From: Eriocheir sinensis
Lineage: Eukaryota > Arthropoda > Malacostraca > Decapoda > Varunidae
Length of the DNA stretch: 64,000 nt
Direction of reading: 5' to 3'
NCBI RefSeq assembly: GCF_024679095.1
Contig: NC_066528.1
Span: 17,350,858-17,414,857 of the forward strand
The notes under the pieces were generated by a model. It was not told where the DNA came from. It saw only the letters and a list, made by a program, of their open reading frames with translations, and did not search any database. This document shows positions 47,926 through 62,640 of the stretch, piece by piece (position 1 is the first letter of the stretch; every line of letters begins with the position of its first letter). Made by a program: the position numbers and the translations under genes.

Positions 47926-50900
47926 TTATTATTTTTTACAGTAGAGGAGACAGTGCAAGGGCGTAAAAAAGAAAACAATAATGAAAAAAAAAAAAGCCTG
48001 CTACTTACTACTCCTAAAATATATCCTATAGGCCTAAAACACTTGACAGAAAACAATGATGAAAAAAAAGCCTGCTATTTGCTGCTCCTAAAATATATCC
48101 TATTGGCCTAAAACACTTGACAGAAAACAATAATGAAAAAAAAGCCTGCTACTTAATGCTCTTAAAATATATCCTATTGGCCTAAAACACTTGACAGAAA
48201 ACAATGATGAAAAAAAAAAGCCTGCTACTTAATGCTCTTAAAATATATCCTATTGGCCTAAAACACTTGACAGAAAACAATGATGAAAAAATAGCCTGCT
48301 ACTTAATGCTCCTAAAATATATCCTATTGGCCTAAAACACTTGACAGAAAACAATAATGAAAAAAAAGCCTGCTACTTAATGCTCCTAAAATATATCCTA
48401 TTGGCCTAAAACACTTGACAGAAAACAATAATGAAAAAAAAGCCTGCTACTTAATGCTCCTAAAATATATCCTATTGGCCTAAAACACTTGACAGAAAAC
48501 AATAATGAAAAAAAAGCCCGCTACTTAATGCTCCTAAAATATATCCTATAGGCCTAAAACACTTGACAGAAAACAATGATGAAAAAAAAGCCTGCTACTT
48601 AATGCTCCTAAAATATATCCTATTGGCCTAAAACACTTGACAGGAAACAATAATGAAAAAAAAAGCCCGCTACTTAATGCTCCTAAAATATATCCTATTG
48701 GCCTAAAACACTTGACAGAAAACAATGATGAAAAAAAAGGATGCTACTTAATGCTCCTAAAATATATCCTATTGGCCTAAAACACTTGACAGAAAACAAT
48801 GATGAAAAAAAATCCCGCTACTTGCTCCTCCTAAAATATATCCTATTGGCCTAAAACACTTGACAGAAAACAATGATGAAAAAAAAGCCTGCTACTTAAT
48901 GCTCCTAAAATATATCCTATTGGCCTAAAACACTTGACAGAAAACAATGATGAAAAAAAAGCCCGCTACTTAATGCTCCTAAAATATATCCTATTGGCCT
49001 AAAACACTTGACAGAAAACAATAATGAAAAAAAAGCCCGCTACTTAATGCTCTTAAAATATATCCTATTGGCCTAAAACACTTGACAGAAAACAATGATG
49101 AAAAAAAAAAGCCTGCTACTTAATGCTCCTAAAATATATCCTATTGGCCTAAAACACTTGACAGAAAACAATGATGAAAAAATAGCCTGCTACTTAATGC
49201 TCCTAAAATATATCCTATTGGCCTAAAATACTTGACAGAAAACAATAATGAAAAAAAAGCTTGCTACTTAATGCTCCTAAAATATATCCTATTGGCCTAA
49301 AACACTTGACAGAAAACAATAATGAAAAAAAAGCCTGCTACTCAATGCTCCTAAAATATATCCTATAGGCCTAAAACACTTGACAGAAAACAGTAATGAA
49401 AAAATAGCCCACTACTTGCTCCTCCTAAAATATATCCTGTAGGCCTAAAACACTTGACAGAAAACAATAATGAAAAAAAAGCCTGCTACTTAATGCTCCT
49501 AAAATATATCCTATTGTCTTAAAACACTTGACAGAAAACAATAATGAAAAAAAAGCCTGCTACTTAATGCTCCTAAAATATATCCTATTGGCCTAAAACA
49601 CTTGACAGAAAACAATGATGAAAAAAAAGGATGCTACTTAATGCTCCTAAAATATATCCTATTGGCCTAAAACACTTGACAGAAAACAATGATGAAAAAA
49701 AATCCCGCTACTTGCTCCTCCTAAAATATATCCTATTGGCCTAAAACACTTGACAGAAAACAATGATGAAAAAAAAGCCTGCTACTTAATGCTCCTAAAA
49801 TATATCCTAAAACACTTGACAGAAAATAATGATGAAAAAAAAGCCCGCTACTTAATGCTCCTAAAATATATCCTATTGGCCTAAAACACTTGACAGAAAA
49901 CAATAATGAAAAAAAAGCCTGCTACTTAATGCTCTTAAAATATATCCTATTGGCCTAAAACACTTGACAGAAAACAATGATGAAAAAAAAGCCTGCTACT
50001 TAATGCTCTTAAAATATATCCTATAGGCCTAAAACACTTGACAGAAAACAATGATGAAAAAAAAGCCTGCTACTTAATGCTCTTAAAATATATCCTATTG
50101 GCCTAAAACACTTGACAGAAAACAATAATGAAAAAAGCATGCTACTTAATGCTCCTAAAATATATCCTATTGGCCTAAAACACTTGACAGAAAACAATAA
50201 TGAAAAAAAAGCCTGCTACTTAATGCTCCTAAAATATATCCTATTGGCCTAAAACACTTGACAGAAAACAATAATGAAAAAAAAGCCTGCTACTTAATGC
50301 TCCTAAAATATATCCTATTGGCCTAAAACACTTGACAGAAAACAATAATGAAAAAAGCCCGCTACTTAATGCTCTAAAATATATCCTATAGGCCTAAAAC
50401 ACTTGACAGAAAACAATGATGAAAAAAAAGCCTGCTACTTAATGCTCTAAAATATATCCTATTGGCCTAAAACACTTGACAGGAAACAATAATGAAAAAA
50501 AAGCCCGCTACTTAATGCTCCTAAAATATATCCTATTGGCCAAAACACTTGACAGAAAACAATGATGAAAAAAGGATGCTACTTATGCTCCTAAAATATA
50601 TCCTATTGGCCTAAATCACTTGCCAGAAAACAATGATGAAAAAAAATCCCGCTACTTGCTCCTCCTAAAATATATCCTATTGGCCTAAAACACTTGACAG
50701 AAAACAATGATGAAAAAAAAGCCTGCTACTTAATGCTCCTAAAATATATCCTATTGGCCTAAAACACTTGACAGAAAACAATGATGAAAAAAAAGCCTGC
50801 TACTTAATGCTCCTAAAATATATCCTATTGGCCTAAAACACTTGACAGAAAACAATAATGAAAAAAAAAGCTACTTAATGCTCTAAAATATATCCTATTG

Positions 50901-51735
50901 GCCTAAAACACTTGACAGAAAACAATGATGAAAAAAAAAGCCTGCTACTTAATGCTACTAAAATATATACTATTGGCCTAAAACACTTGACAGAAAACAA
51001 TAATGAAAAAAAAGCCTGCTACTTAATGCTCCTAAAATATATCCTATTGGCCTAAAACACTTGACAGAAAACAATGATGAAAAAAAAGCCCGCTACTTAA
51101 TGCTCCTAAAATATATCCTATTGGCCTAAAACACTTGACAGAAAACAATGATGAAAAAAAAGCCTGCTACTTAATGCTCCTAAAATATATCCTATAGGCC
51201 TAAAACACTTGACAGAAAACAATGATGAAAAAAAAGCCTGCTACTTAATGCTCCTAAAATATATTCTACTGGCCTAAAACACTTGACAGAAAACAATAAT
51301 GAAAAAAAAGCCTGCTACTTAATGCTCCTAAAATATATCCTATTGGCCTAAAACACTTGACAGAAAACAATAATGAAAAAAAAGCCTGCTACTTAATGCT
51401 GCTAAAATATATCCTATTGTCTTAAAACACTTGACAGAAAACAATAATGAAAAAAAAGCCTGCTACTTAATGCTCCTAAAATATATCCTATTGGCCTAAA
51501 ACACTTGACAGGAAACAATAATGAAAAAAAAGCCTGCTACTTAATGCTCCTAAAATATATCCTATTGGCCTAAAACACTTGACAGGAAACAATAATGAAA
51601 AAAAAGCCTGCTACTTAATGCTCCTAAAATATATCCTATTGGCCTAAAACACTTGACAGAAAACAATAATGAAAAAAAAGCCTGCTACTTAATGCTCCTA
51701 AAATATATCCTATTGGCCTAAAACACCTGACAGAA
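47925..51735. repeat. 74-bp satellite array (about 50 copies)
   Basis: Unit: GCCTGCTACTTAATGCTCC, AAAATATATCCTATTGGCC, AAAACACTTGACAGAAAAC, AATAATGAAAAAAAA. The array starts inside a copy of the dispersed poly(A) repeat (GTAGAGGAGACAGTGCAAGG ... CCTGCTACTTACTACTCC), so the repeat's end is the seed. Variants (TGATG/TAATG, GGATGCTAC, TTGCTCCTCC) recur in blocks, pointing to block duplications. Confidence 0.95.
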
Positions 51736-51739
51736 GGGC

Positions 51740-52809
51740 CACTATACGCCTTTAAGACTAAACCAATGACGGGAACTAAAATAATGAAGAGAAGTGAAGG
51801 GAAGTGAACTAAGCTTGCCATGAAGGGAGCCATTGAAGGGAAGAGGAAGAAGAAGAGGAGAAAGAGGAAATCATAGAAATACATAACAGCAAAACAGGAA
51901 AAGAGTGAATTTATATAACTTTCAAGCTCAAGGGACAATGTGATGGAGAGAGAGAGAAAGAGAATGGGGAGAGGGAGGGAGGGAATGAGGAAGGAAGGAA
52001 GAAAGGAAGGAAGGAAGGAAGGAAGAGAGGGAGTGAGGAAGAAAGAAAGGAAGGAAGGAAGGAAGGAAGGAAGGAAGGAATGAAGGAAGAGAGGAAGGGA
52101 GGGAGGAAATACGTTAGGGAGAGTGAAAGAAAGAAGAAAAGAAAGAAAGGAAGGAAGGAAGGAAGGAAGGAAGAAACGAAGGAAGAGAGGGAGGGAGGGA
52201 GGAATTAAGTAAAGGAGAATGAGAGAAAAAGAAAGAAAGAAAGAAAAGAAGGGAGAAAGAAAGGAAGAAAAAACGTTCACACACCACATACTAATCATCC
52301 TCTCTCTTTAACGTATGCCTTTAACTTTGCCTTCCTACGACTTGAACACACTTGCTTAAACTCATATTACTTGATAACTCCCAAATGGTTTACTTATCAA
52401 GGAAGGGAAAGGGAGGAAGGGAAGGGAAGGGAAGGGGAGGAGGGAGGAAGAGAAGGAGAGAAGGGGAGGAAAGGAGGAGGGGAAGGGAGGGGAGGAGGAA
52501 GGGAGGGGAGGAAAGGGGAGGACTAGATATAAATTTTGCTCCCCGATATGAAATTCTGCGGGAAAAAGTATAATGTTTTGGTTATTAGATATATGTAGAG
52601 ATAACTTAGTCCCCCCTCGCCCCGGTCCCGAGAGAGAGAGAGAGAGAGAGAGAGAATGGGAAGGAAGGAAGAAGAAAAGGAGTAGAAAAGAAAGAAAGGA
52701 AATGGAAGATGGAAGGAGAGAGAGAGAGAGAGAGAAATGATAATAGATAGATAGTTAGAAAAGGACGGAAGGAAGGAAGAAAAGAAAGAAGAAAGGAAAG
52801 GGAAGAGAA

Positions 52810-52868
<59 letters not shown>

Positions 52869-52969
52869 GATAATAGATAGATAGTTAGAAAAAAGGACGG
52901 AAGGAAGGAGAGGAAAGCAAAGGAAAAGAAAGGAGAGATAAAAAGAAGAAAGGAAGGAAGGAGAGAGAA

Positions 52970-53000
<31 letters not shown>
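51740..53000. repeat. Purine-rich simple sequence, (GGAA)n, (GGGA)n and (GA)n
   Basis: GGAA runs 51960-52270, GGGA runs 52395-52525, GA runs near 52630, 52705, 52815-52865 and 52975-53002. A GATAATAGATAGATAGTTAG block is duplicated (52738, 52868). No gene. Confidence 0.9.
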
Positions 53001-53007
<7 letters not shown>

Positions 53008-53279
53008 CGTTACCTTCAGTTCTGGGTCAGCCTCGCAAGTGACAAGACGCTCGCCGCCCCGTGCTGGCTCACTCCTCGCTAAACTTTTCCCTAAACTCCT
53101 TTCCCTCACCAACAAAGTGCATAACCTTTTCCAGTGACGTTCTTTCCTCTTTTTCTTCTTCTATTACTTCTTTTTCTTCGTCTTTTTCTTCTTTTGTTGA
53201 CCTCTGATGGGTTCTATTGCTTCGGTTAGGGCTATAGATATACCTTGATCTTATTCCTTCATTTTGTAACTTTAAATGA

Positions 53280-53768
53280 TTAACTTCTCTCCCTCAACAT
53301 CTCTTTGCATATTTTTTTTTCTAGTTAAGTTATTTTTGCCCATTTCTTCTTCCTCTTTTTCCCCTTTTCTCTGTTTTTCCTTCCTTTCCTACTTTCCTTC
53401 CTTCCTTTCCTTCTTTCCTTCCTTCCTTTCCTTTTTTTCTTTCTTTAACGATCTATTTATGTGTCTATCTTATCTATCTCTTCTTCCTCTATCTATTTAT
53501 TTATCTTTTTCCCTTTTCTCTGTTTCTTTCGTTCCTTCCTTTAATTCTTTCTTTAACGATCTATTTATGTGTCTATCTTATCTATCTCTTCTCTTCCTCT
53601 ATCTATTTATCTATCTTTTCCCTTTTTCTCCGTCTTTCCTTCCTTTCCTTCTTTCCTTCTCTATCGATCTATCTATGTCTGTCTATCTATCTATCTATGA
53701 CGCCCTGTATCTCTTCACTTAGGCCTATCCACCTTGATCTAATTCCTCTCTTCGTAACTTTCAATGAT

Positions 53769-53847
<79 letters not shown>

Positions 53848-53939
53848 ATCACTGTGCATTTATTTTTTTCCAAGGGACGTTCTTTCCATTCCTTTCTTCT
53901 GCTTCTTCTTTTTCTTCTTGATTACTAATATTATTACGG

Positions 53940-53972
<33 letters not shown>

Positions 53973-54160
53973 TTACTACTACTACTACTACTACTTCTAC
54001 TATACTTTTCTTCCCCTTTTTCTTTTTCTCCTTGTTCTTCTTCTTTTTCTTCTTCTTCCATTTCTTCCACTTCTTTTTCTTCGTCTTCTTCCTCTTCTTC
54101 TTCCTCTTCCACTTCTTCTTCTTCTTCTTCTTCTTCTTCTATTCTTAAACGTATCATCTC
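53280..54160. repeat. Pyrimidine-rich simple sequence, (CT)n and (ACT)n
   Basis: CTATCTATC and TTCC runs 53380-53700, (CT) 53773-53845, (ACT) 53940-54000, TTC runs to 54140. Confidence 0.92.
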
Positions 54161-54539
54161 CTCAGTTCGCCAATTTGAAAAGCCTCTCCTATAAGTTGTT
54201 GTGGGATTTTCATGGAGTGTTTTGTGAATGGGAAGAAAGGAAGAAGAATAGAAAATAAAATAAAATAAAAGAAATGAAAGATTGAAGGATTTCTGCGCCT
54301 TGAAATAGATATAATGGGAGCCTTAGACTTTTAAGAAGGGATTTTCATGGACTGTTTTGTGACCCCAGTGATGGTTTGACCCGACTTATGCGCCGTGAAC
54401 GGGAAAAAGTAGAGAGCTAGCTTGAGACGTTTAAGAATACGACTCCATATTTTTTTCTCCTTGATCTGTCTGTCTCTGTTCTTTCTTCTTTTCAATCTTT
54501 CTTTCCCTCTTTCTTTCTCTCCATCTTTTTTTCTCCTTT

Positions 54540-55330
54540 ATTTCTTATTATTTTGCAACTTAATCTTTCTTCTTTATCTCGATCTCTTTGTTTTTCCTTC
54601 CTTTCATTCTTTCTTTCCCTCATTTTTTCTTTATCTGTTCATCTTTTTTCTTCTTTATTTCTTATTATTTTACAACTTAATCTTTCTTCTTTATCTCGAT
54701 CTCTTTGTTTTTCCTTCCTTTCATTCTTTCTTTCCCTCTTTCTTTATCTGTTCATCTTTTTTCTGCTTTATTTCTTATTATTTTACAACTTAATCTTTCT
54801 TCTTTATCTCGATCTCTTTGTTTTTCCTTCCTTTCATTCTTTCTTTCTCTGTTCATCTTTTTTCTCCTTTATTTCTCATTATTTTACAACTTAATCTTTC
54901 TTCTTTATCTCGATCTCTTTGTTTTTCCTTCCTTTCATTCTTTCTTTCTCTGTTCATCTTTTTTCTTCTTTATTTCTTATCATTTTACAACTTAATCTTC
55001 CTTCTTTCTTTTTAACTTTTTCTCCATTATTTGTTTTTCCTTCCTTTCATTCTTTCTTTCCCTCATTCTTTATCTGTTCATCTATTTTCTCCTTTATTTC
55101 TTATTATTTTACAACTTAATCTTTCTTCCTTCTTGGTAACTTTTTTCTCCTTTATCTCTATCTCTTTTTTCCTTCCTTTCATTCTTTCTTTCCTTCTTTC
55201 TTTATCTGTCCATCTTTTTTCTCCTTTATTTCTTATTATTTTTCAACTTAATCTTTCTTGGTAACTTTTTCTCCTTTATCTCTGTCTCTTTGTTATTCCT
55301 TCCTTTTAATCTTTCTTTCCCTCTTTCTCT
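54540..55330. repeat. Tandem repeat of about 100-120 bp, about 8 copies
   Basis: TTTTACAACTTAATCTTTCT, TCTCGATCTCTTTG and TTCCTTCCTTTCATTC recur about every 100-120 bp. Confidence 0.88.
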
Positions 55331-55489
55331 ATCCCCCAAAATTTTTCTTAATTTATTATTATTTTATAACTTAATTTTCCTTTTCCTATGTAACTTTCAA
55401 TGATTTATTCCTCTTCGTCTTCAGCTCTTCTTAATCTTCTTCCAGTACGCAAGTGTCACTCAAAATACTTTATAATAACACTTTTCTTA

Positions 55490-56195
55490 TCTACTTATAT
55501 ATCCTAGTTACTTAAATAGCCTAGTCACTTATGTAGCCTAGTTACGTAAATAGCCCAGTTACTTAGATAGCCTAGTTAATAATATAGCCTAGTCATATAG
55601 CTTAGTTACTTATATAGTCTAGTTACTTATATAGTCTAGTTACTTATATAGCCTAGTTACTTATATAGCCAAGTTACTTATATAGTCTAGTTACTTATAT
55701 AGCCTAGTTAATAATATAGCCTAGTTACCTATATAGCCAAGTTACTTATATAGCCTAGTTACTTAAATAGCCTAGTTACTTAAATAGCCTAGTTACTTAT
55801 ATAGCCTAGTTACTTAAATAGCCTAGTTGCTTAAATAGCCTAGTTGATAAGACAGCCTAGTTACTTATATAGCCTAGTTACTTAAATAGCCTAGTTAGTT
55901 ACAATAGCCTACTTACTTAAATAGCCTAGTTAATAAGACAGCCTAGTCACTTAGATAGCTTAGTTACTTGGATAGCCTAGTTACTTATAATAGCCCAGTT
56001 ACTTATAATAGCCTAGTATCATAGCCTAGTTACTTAGATAGCCTAGTTACTTATAATAGCCTAGTTACTTATAGCCTAGTTACTTATAATAGCCTAGTTA
56101 CTTATAATAGCCTAGTATCATAGCCTAGTTACTTAGATAGCCTAGTTACGTATATAGCCTAGTTACTTATAATAGCCTAGTATCATTTTCATTCT
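55490..56195. repeat. 17-19-bp minisatellite TAGCCTAGTTACTTATA
   Basis: About 40 imperfect units with TTATA / TTAAA / TTAGA variants. Confidence 0.93.
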
Positions 56196-56393
56196 AGTTG
56201 CATAGCCATCATCAAATAACCCAATCTGTTAATCTATTTCTGAACAGTTATACTTTTTGGTTGTTTTTGAAGTGGATTGTGAAAGAAGTGGACTAGTGTT
56301 GTGGTTGTTTGACGAAGATTGTGTTGAAGGAGGTGGGCAGTGACGGTCTGGCTTGGAAGATTTTTGAGAACCAGGTAATGTGTGAATTGGTCT

Positions 56394-57290
<897 letters not shown>

Positions 57291-57659
57291 ACAGCATAAA
57301 CCACAACCCACCACATAACACATTTTTTTTAGACATATCGAAACATTTTAAATTTAACTCCACTCGCTCCAGGAATGATAAGGGGCGATAGTGAATTTTT
57401 ACCTTTCCACAATATCGGCGGATCGTAACCAACTACCACCACCGGCTGCTCCCTGACACTGAAGCATTTCCCTTAATAAAATAATACTAAAAAAACCCTC
57501 TGAAATTATTTGGGTTCGATAGCGCTTGGCAATGAACGAGTCCCTGCCCGCCAGCTGCCACTTAGTATATTAATGATAGAGAAAATAGTTACGTGTATGT
57601 TATGGTAGTCTTTTGTTTTTGTTTTGTTTTTTGGCTTTTTTTTTTAAATGTATGACCTG

Positions 57660-57664
57660 TTGAT

Positions 57665-57733
<69 letters not shown>

Positions 57734-57867
57734 CTCTCTCTTCTTCCTCTTCCAACTATTATTTTTTTCTTCATTATCGTCTTCTTCTTCTTATTATTAT
57801 TATTCCTTTTCTTCTTCTTTTTCTAATTCTTTTGCTTCTTTTTCTATTTATTTCTCTTCTGCTTTTT

Positions 57868-57919
<52 letters not shown>

Positions 57920-57930
57920 TACAACCACTA
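57660..57930. repeat. (ACT)n microsatellites
   Basis: ACT runs 57664-57734 and 57868-57915, TTC/TTA-rich between. Confidence 0.93.
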
Positions 57931-58189
57931 CCACAAGACTATAATAAAAAAATACATAACTCGTACTCTCGCACAGAAACGGACTACAGCATCCTTTAAT
58001 AACGCTTCAAATACTATAATTCTCCTGGCGCAATGGAGTCGTACATCATATTTTTCATTAGCCGGCCGTGGTGGTACAATATATTCGACAGGCACGCTTG
58101 ACACACGGCAGAGATAGTAACACAAACCTCGGGAATAGCAGTTGGTAATTTTAGACGCTCCTGCCTCCCCTAACATCAGCTATATCCAA

Positions 58190-58860
58190 AGGCCGGAAAA
58201 GAGATTAATCGGGTTCTCATAAGTGTTTTTCTCACGTTCACGGTACAGAAGAAGGGTCAGACTACCACCAGGGTCATGAAACTACCCATGGAAACGCCCA
58301 AAACACTTACGAAAGCCTTGTTAAATATCAACTCTTTCCAAAGCCCGAAAAAGAGATAAATTGGGCTCTCATAAGCGTTTTTCTCACGTTCACGGCACAG
58401 AAGAAGGGTCAGACTACCACCAGGGTCATGAAACTACCCATGGAAACGCCCAAAACACTTACGAAAGCCTTGTTAAATATCAACTCTTTCCAAAGCCCGA
58501 AAAAGAGATAAATTGGGCTCTCATAAGCGTTTTTCTCACGTTCATGGTACAGAAGAAGGGTCAGACTACCACCAGGGTCATGAAACTACCCATGGAAACG
58601 CTCAAAACACTTACGAAAGCCTTGTCAAATATCAACTCTTTCCAAAGCCCGAAAAAGAGATAAATTGGGCTCTCATAAGCGTTTTTCTCACGTTCATGGT
58701 ACAGAAGAAGGGTCAGACTACCACCAGGGTCATAAAACTACCCATGGAAACGCCCAAAACACTTACGAAAGCCTTGTCAAATATCAACTCTTTCCAAAGG
58801 CGAAAAAGAGATTAACTGGGTTCTCATAAGTGTTTTTCTCACGTTCATAGTACAGTCTCC
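58190..58860 (+). repeat. 152-bp tandem array derived from the 105-bp TIR family
   Basis: About four units with ACTACCACCAGGGTCATGAA and GAAAGCCTTGTTAAATATC plus an extra 47 bases (CTCTTTCCAAAGCCCGAAAA). An independent amplification: larger module, other orientation. Confidence 0.87.
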
Positions 58861-58919
58861 TTAGCTGTAAAAAACAAAAACAAACAAACAAAAAAAAAAC
58901 ATGTAGAAAGAAGCAAAAG

Positions 58920-59135
58920 ACCCCCCTCTCCCCCCCTCACACACACAGACACACACACACACAACAACAGCAGGACATAGAGGTGTGTGTGTGTGTGTGT
59001 GTGTGTGTTTTGTTGTTTTGAAGTCTAATGTCGCGTCGTTGTCTTCGTTTGTTTGTTTGTTTGTATGTATGTGTGTTTGTGTGTGGTCAGCCTTTTCCCT
59101 GTGTTTGTTTGTTTGTTTGTTTGTTTGTGTGTGTG
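58920..59135. repeat. (CA)n/(GT)n and TTTG repeats
   Basis: CA run 58945-58962, GT run 58984-59009, GTTT runs 59048-59065 and 59104-59125. Confidence 0.9.
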
Positions 59136-59545
59136 TGTCAATTCGTCTATATTTTTTGTCCTTTCGAATTAAATATAATGCTAACTAACATTTCTTCCTT
59201 TTTTGTCTATATTTTTCTCTTCTTTAATACTTTTCCTGTTTATTTCGTTTATACTTTTCCCATTTTCTTCATTCCCAGTTCGTTTCTTTCCCATTTTCTT
59301 CGTTTTCTTCGTTTCTTCGTTTATTTCCCATTTTCTTTGCTGACTTATAATCGTCAAATTGTGTTCCTCTCCTTGCTCATAATCTGTTTTTCTGTTAATT
59401 TGTCCGTCTGTCTGCCGGCCTTATCATTTCCTGTCAAACTTCAGTATATTGGCATCTCATAATTCTTTTTCCCTCTTTATTCGCCCGTCTGTCTGTCTGT
59501 CTGTATTTCCTATCCGTCTGCAAACCATTAACATCTCTCTCCTCT
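59136..59545. other. T-rich unannotated stretch
   Basis: T/C-rich sequence with TCTG runs near 59490. No gene. Confidence 0.4.
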
Positions 59546-59549
59546 AGGT

Positions 59550-59650
59550 TCCGATCCATGCGTTCAGCCCGTCAAGTCTTCAGCCACTCAGTCAGATAGT
59601 CGACCACTCAGCCACTCAGCCAGGCAGCCATCTGTGACCTCGCCGAAGTA
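59550..59650 (+). other. Possible noncoding exon (weak)
   Basis: Mixed-composition island (CAGCCACTCAGTCAGATAG) between simple repeats, preceded by CTCTCCTCTAG and followed by GTAAGGTAAAG. May be a 5'-UTR exon of a gene beyond the window; no coding potential seen. Confidence 0.2.
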
Positions 59651-60069
59651 AGGTAAAGTGCCTTGAGTGTTTCGTTAATCAGAGTGAGTGTTTTAATCTT
59701 TGTCAGTATTTGTTGTGGGTACTTGTGGCTTCGTTGGGTCTTGAGGTTAGTAGGCCACACTGAAAGAGGAGGAAAAGGCGAAGAACTAGACCTAACTATC
59801 TATCTATGTACCATCAACTATCTAACTATTATCTAGCTATGCAACTATCCAAGGCTTTCGGAGGGCGGGTGAGGGAGGGGGCGTGGCTTATGGACCAGTG
59901 TATAGTGTACGGTGACTTTACTGGAAGGGTTGAGAGTCGCTTTGTTAGGTGGAAGTGCCGTGGGGGAAGGGAGTTGAAAAAATGAGCTTAATAGAATGTT
60001 GTCTTAATATTCGACTTGGAGGCAGCTGGGGGATGGTATAAAACTGTGCTCTGTTGTTTTTGGCACGGG

Positions 60070-60645
60070 AAAAGGAGGAAGAGGAGGAGGAGGAGGAGAG
60101 GAAAAGGAAAAGAAGAAAAAGGAGACGGACGAGGAGGAAGAAAATGAAATGTGTAGGAGGAGGAGGAGGGTAATAAGGAGGTGGAGGAGGAGGAAAGGAA
60201 GAAGGAGGAGAAGGGCGAGGAGGGAGAAAATGAGATGTGTAGGAGGAGGAGAAAAAGGAGGAGATAAAGAAGGAGGAGGAGGAGGGTAATAAGGAGGTGG
60301 AGGAGGAGGAAAGGAAGAAGAAGAAGGACGAGGAGGAAGAGAATGAGATATGTAGGAGGAGAAGAAAAAAGAAGAGGAAGAGGAGGAAAATAAAGAGAAA
60401 TAGAAGGAGGACGAAGAGGAGAAGGAAAAGGAGAAGGAGGAGAGGAAAAAACGAGAATGGAGAGGAAGGAGAAGAAGGAGAAGGAGTAAAAGGAAAAGGA
60501 GGAAAAGAAGAAGAGGAAGAAAGACGAAGACGAAGAGGAGGAAAAGAAGGAGAAGGAGAAGGAAGACGAAGAGAGAGAAGAGAAGAAGGAGGAAAAGAAG
60601 TAAAAGGAGGAGGAGGAGAAGGAGGGGAGAGAGAGAGGGGGGGGG
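60070..60645. repeat. (GGA)n/(GAA)n purine tract
   Basis: Nearly pure purine for 570 bp with larger duplications (ATGAGAT[G/A]TGTAGGAGGA blocks). No gene. Confidence 0.92.
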
Positions 60646-60677
60646 GGCATCCTTTTCTGTCTATACAAAGCCCTGTG

Positions 60678-60680
60678 TGG

Positions 60681-60747
<67 letters not shown>

Positions 60748-60748
60748 G
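60678..60748. repeat. (GT)n microsatellite
   Basis: About 35 GT units. Confidence 0.95.
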
Positions 60749-60929
60749 ACGTATTATTGTTTACTCCTCTTCTTCTTTTTGTTTATTTGTTTATCTTGAG
60801 CGCGTTGACTTGTTTGTGTTATCCCAGACCCTTACCGTTGTTTACTTTTTCCTCTTTTCCTTTTTTTCTTTTCTTTTTTCCTTTTCCTTTTCTCTTTTCG
60901 CTCTGGTCTCGTCTCCTACACACTCCATG

Positions 60930-61560
60930 ATGTCCTTCGGTTGTTATCCTTTTGTTATCCTTCGTTTGTTATCCTTTGTTATCCTTTTGTCATCCTTCGT
61001 TTGTTATCCTTACATTTGATACCCTTTGCTTGTTATCCTTTTTTTATCCTTCGTTTGTTATCCTTTGTTATCCTTTTGTTATCCTTCGTTTGTTATCCTT
61101 TGTTATCCTTTTGTTATCCTTCGTTTGTTATCCTTACATTTGATACCCTTTGCTTGTTATCCTTTTGTTATCCTTCGTTTGTTATCCTTTGTTATCCTTT
61201 TGTTATCCTTCGTTTGTTAACCTTACATTTGATACCCTTTGCTTGTTATCCTTTTGTTATCCTTCGTTTGTTATCCTTTGTTATCCTTTTGTTATCCTTC
61301 GTTTGTTATCCTTACATTTGATACCCTTTGCTTGTTATCCTTTTGTTATCCTTCGTTTGTTATCCTTTGTTATCCTTTTGTCATCCTTCGTTTGTTATCC
61401 TTACATTTGATACCCTTTGCTTGTTATCCTTTTGTTATCCTTCGTTTGTTATCCTTTGTTATCCTTTTGTTATCCTTCGTTTGTTATGCTTACATTTGAT
61501 ACCCTTTGCTTGTTATCCTTTTGTTATCCTTCGTTTGTTATCCTTTGTTATCCTTTACCG
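60930..61560. repeat. Higher-order TTATCCTT minisatellite, about 89-bp unit
   Basis: TTATCCTTTTG / TTATCCTTCGTTTG sub-repeats arranged in about six 89-bp units, each with one TTACATTTGATACCCTTTGC. Confidence 0.92.
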
Positions 61561-62039
61561 TTGTTTCCTTTATTTCCCTCCCTCTGAATGCTCTTATCTC
61601 GTCTCCAATACACTCCAGGTTATCCTTTTCCTTCCAGTCTAATATTTCATCGCCTACACTCCATTTCTTCGTGTGTTATCCTTTTGTTATCCTTCATGTT
61701 ATCCTTCATCTGTTATCCCTTGTGTGTTATCCAAGACCTTTACCCTTGTTTCCCTATTTGATCTTCCTCTTGATTGGTTGTCTCATCGCCTATCCTTCAT
61801 GTTATCCCTTGTCTGTTATCCATCGTATGTTATCCAAGACCTCTTACAGTGACATCTCAAGTATAGGTTTCACTGCCTCTTGCCATTATGTACTCTTTCC
61901 CTACACTCATATCTCGTCGTCCACACTCCAGGATGTCCTTAAACTCCCCTCCTGGCTCCACCTAACACGCCTCTTGTCATTTAAGTGTAATCAGATCGCT
62001 TCCTGTCCTTGCCTCTCCCTCGTCGCTTTTAAGGGGCTA

Positions 62040-62640
62040 TTACACTGGGACTTTTGGACGAAGGGCTTTTATAAGGGTAAAGTTCATAAGGTTTTGGTGG
62101 TAAGATAGCCGGGTAGGACACGTAGGAATGGGTTTAAGTTAGATAAATTCAGACTCGACAAAGACAGGCAGGAACTGAGATTACTATTGTACGAAGGTCT
62201 TTTATAATGGTCAAGTTCATAAGGTTTTGGTGGTAAGAGAACCGGGTAGGACACGAAGCAATGGGTTTAAGTTAGATAAATTCAGATTCGACAAAGACAG
62301 GCAGGAACTGAGATCACTTTTGGACGAAGGGTTTTAATAATGATCAAGTTCATAAGGTTTTGGTGGTAAGAGAACCGGGTAGGACACGAAGCAATGGGTT
62401 TAAGTTAGATAAATTCAGATTCGACAAAGACAGGCAGGAACTGAGATCACTTTTGGACGAAGGGTTTATATGAGGGTCAAGTTCATAAGGTTTTGATGGT
62501 AAGAGAACCGGGTAGGACACGAAGCAATAGGTTTAAGCTGAATAAACTCAAATTCAACAGACATACACAAGAGCTGGTTGACTAATAGAGTGGTGGATGA
62601 TTGGAACAGGCAGAGGAAATGATTAGAGACGAGGCGAGAA
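62040..62640 (+). mobile_element. LINE 3'-coding remnant in about 135-145-bp tandem units
   Basis: GGGTTTAAGTTAGATAAATT CAGATTCGACAAAGACAGGC recurs four times; the last unit continues to a stretch reading LTNRVVDDWNR, the conserved C-terminal motif of many LINE ORF2 proteins (RVVD.WN.L). The + frame is broken. Confidence 0.65.

Noticed and set aside
47925..51735. Possible centromere or origin
   Set aside because: A 3.8-kb satellite alone is too small and lies close to genes; nothing else supports either function.
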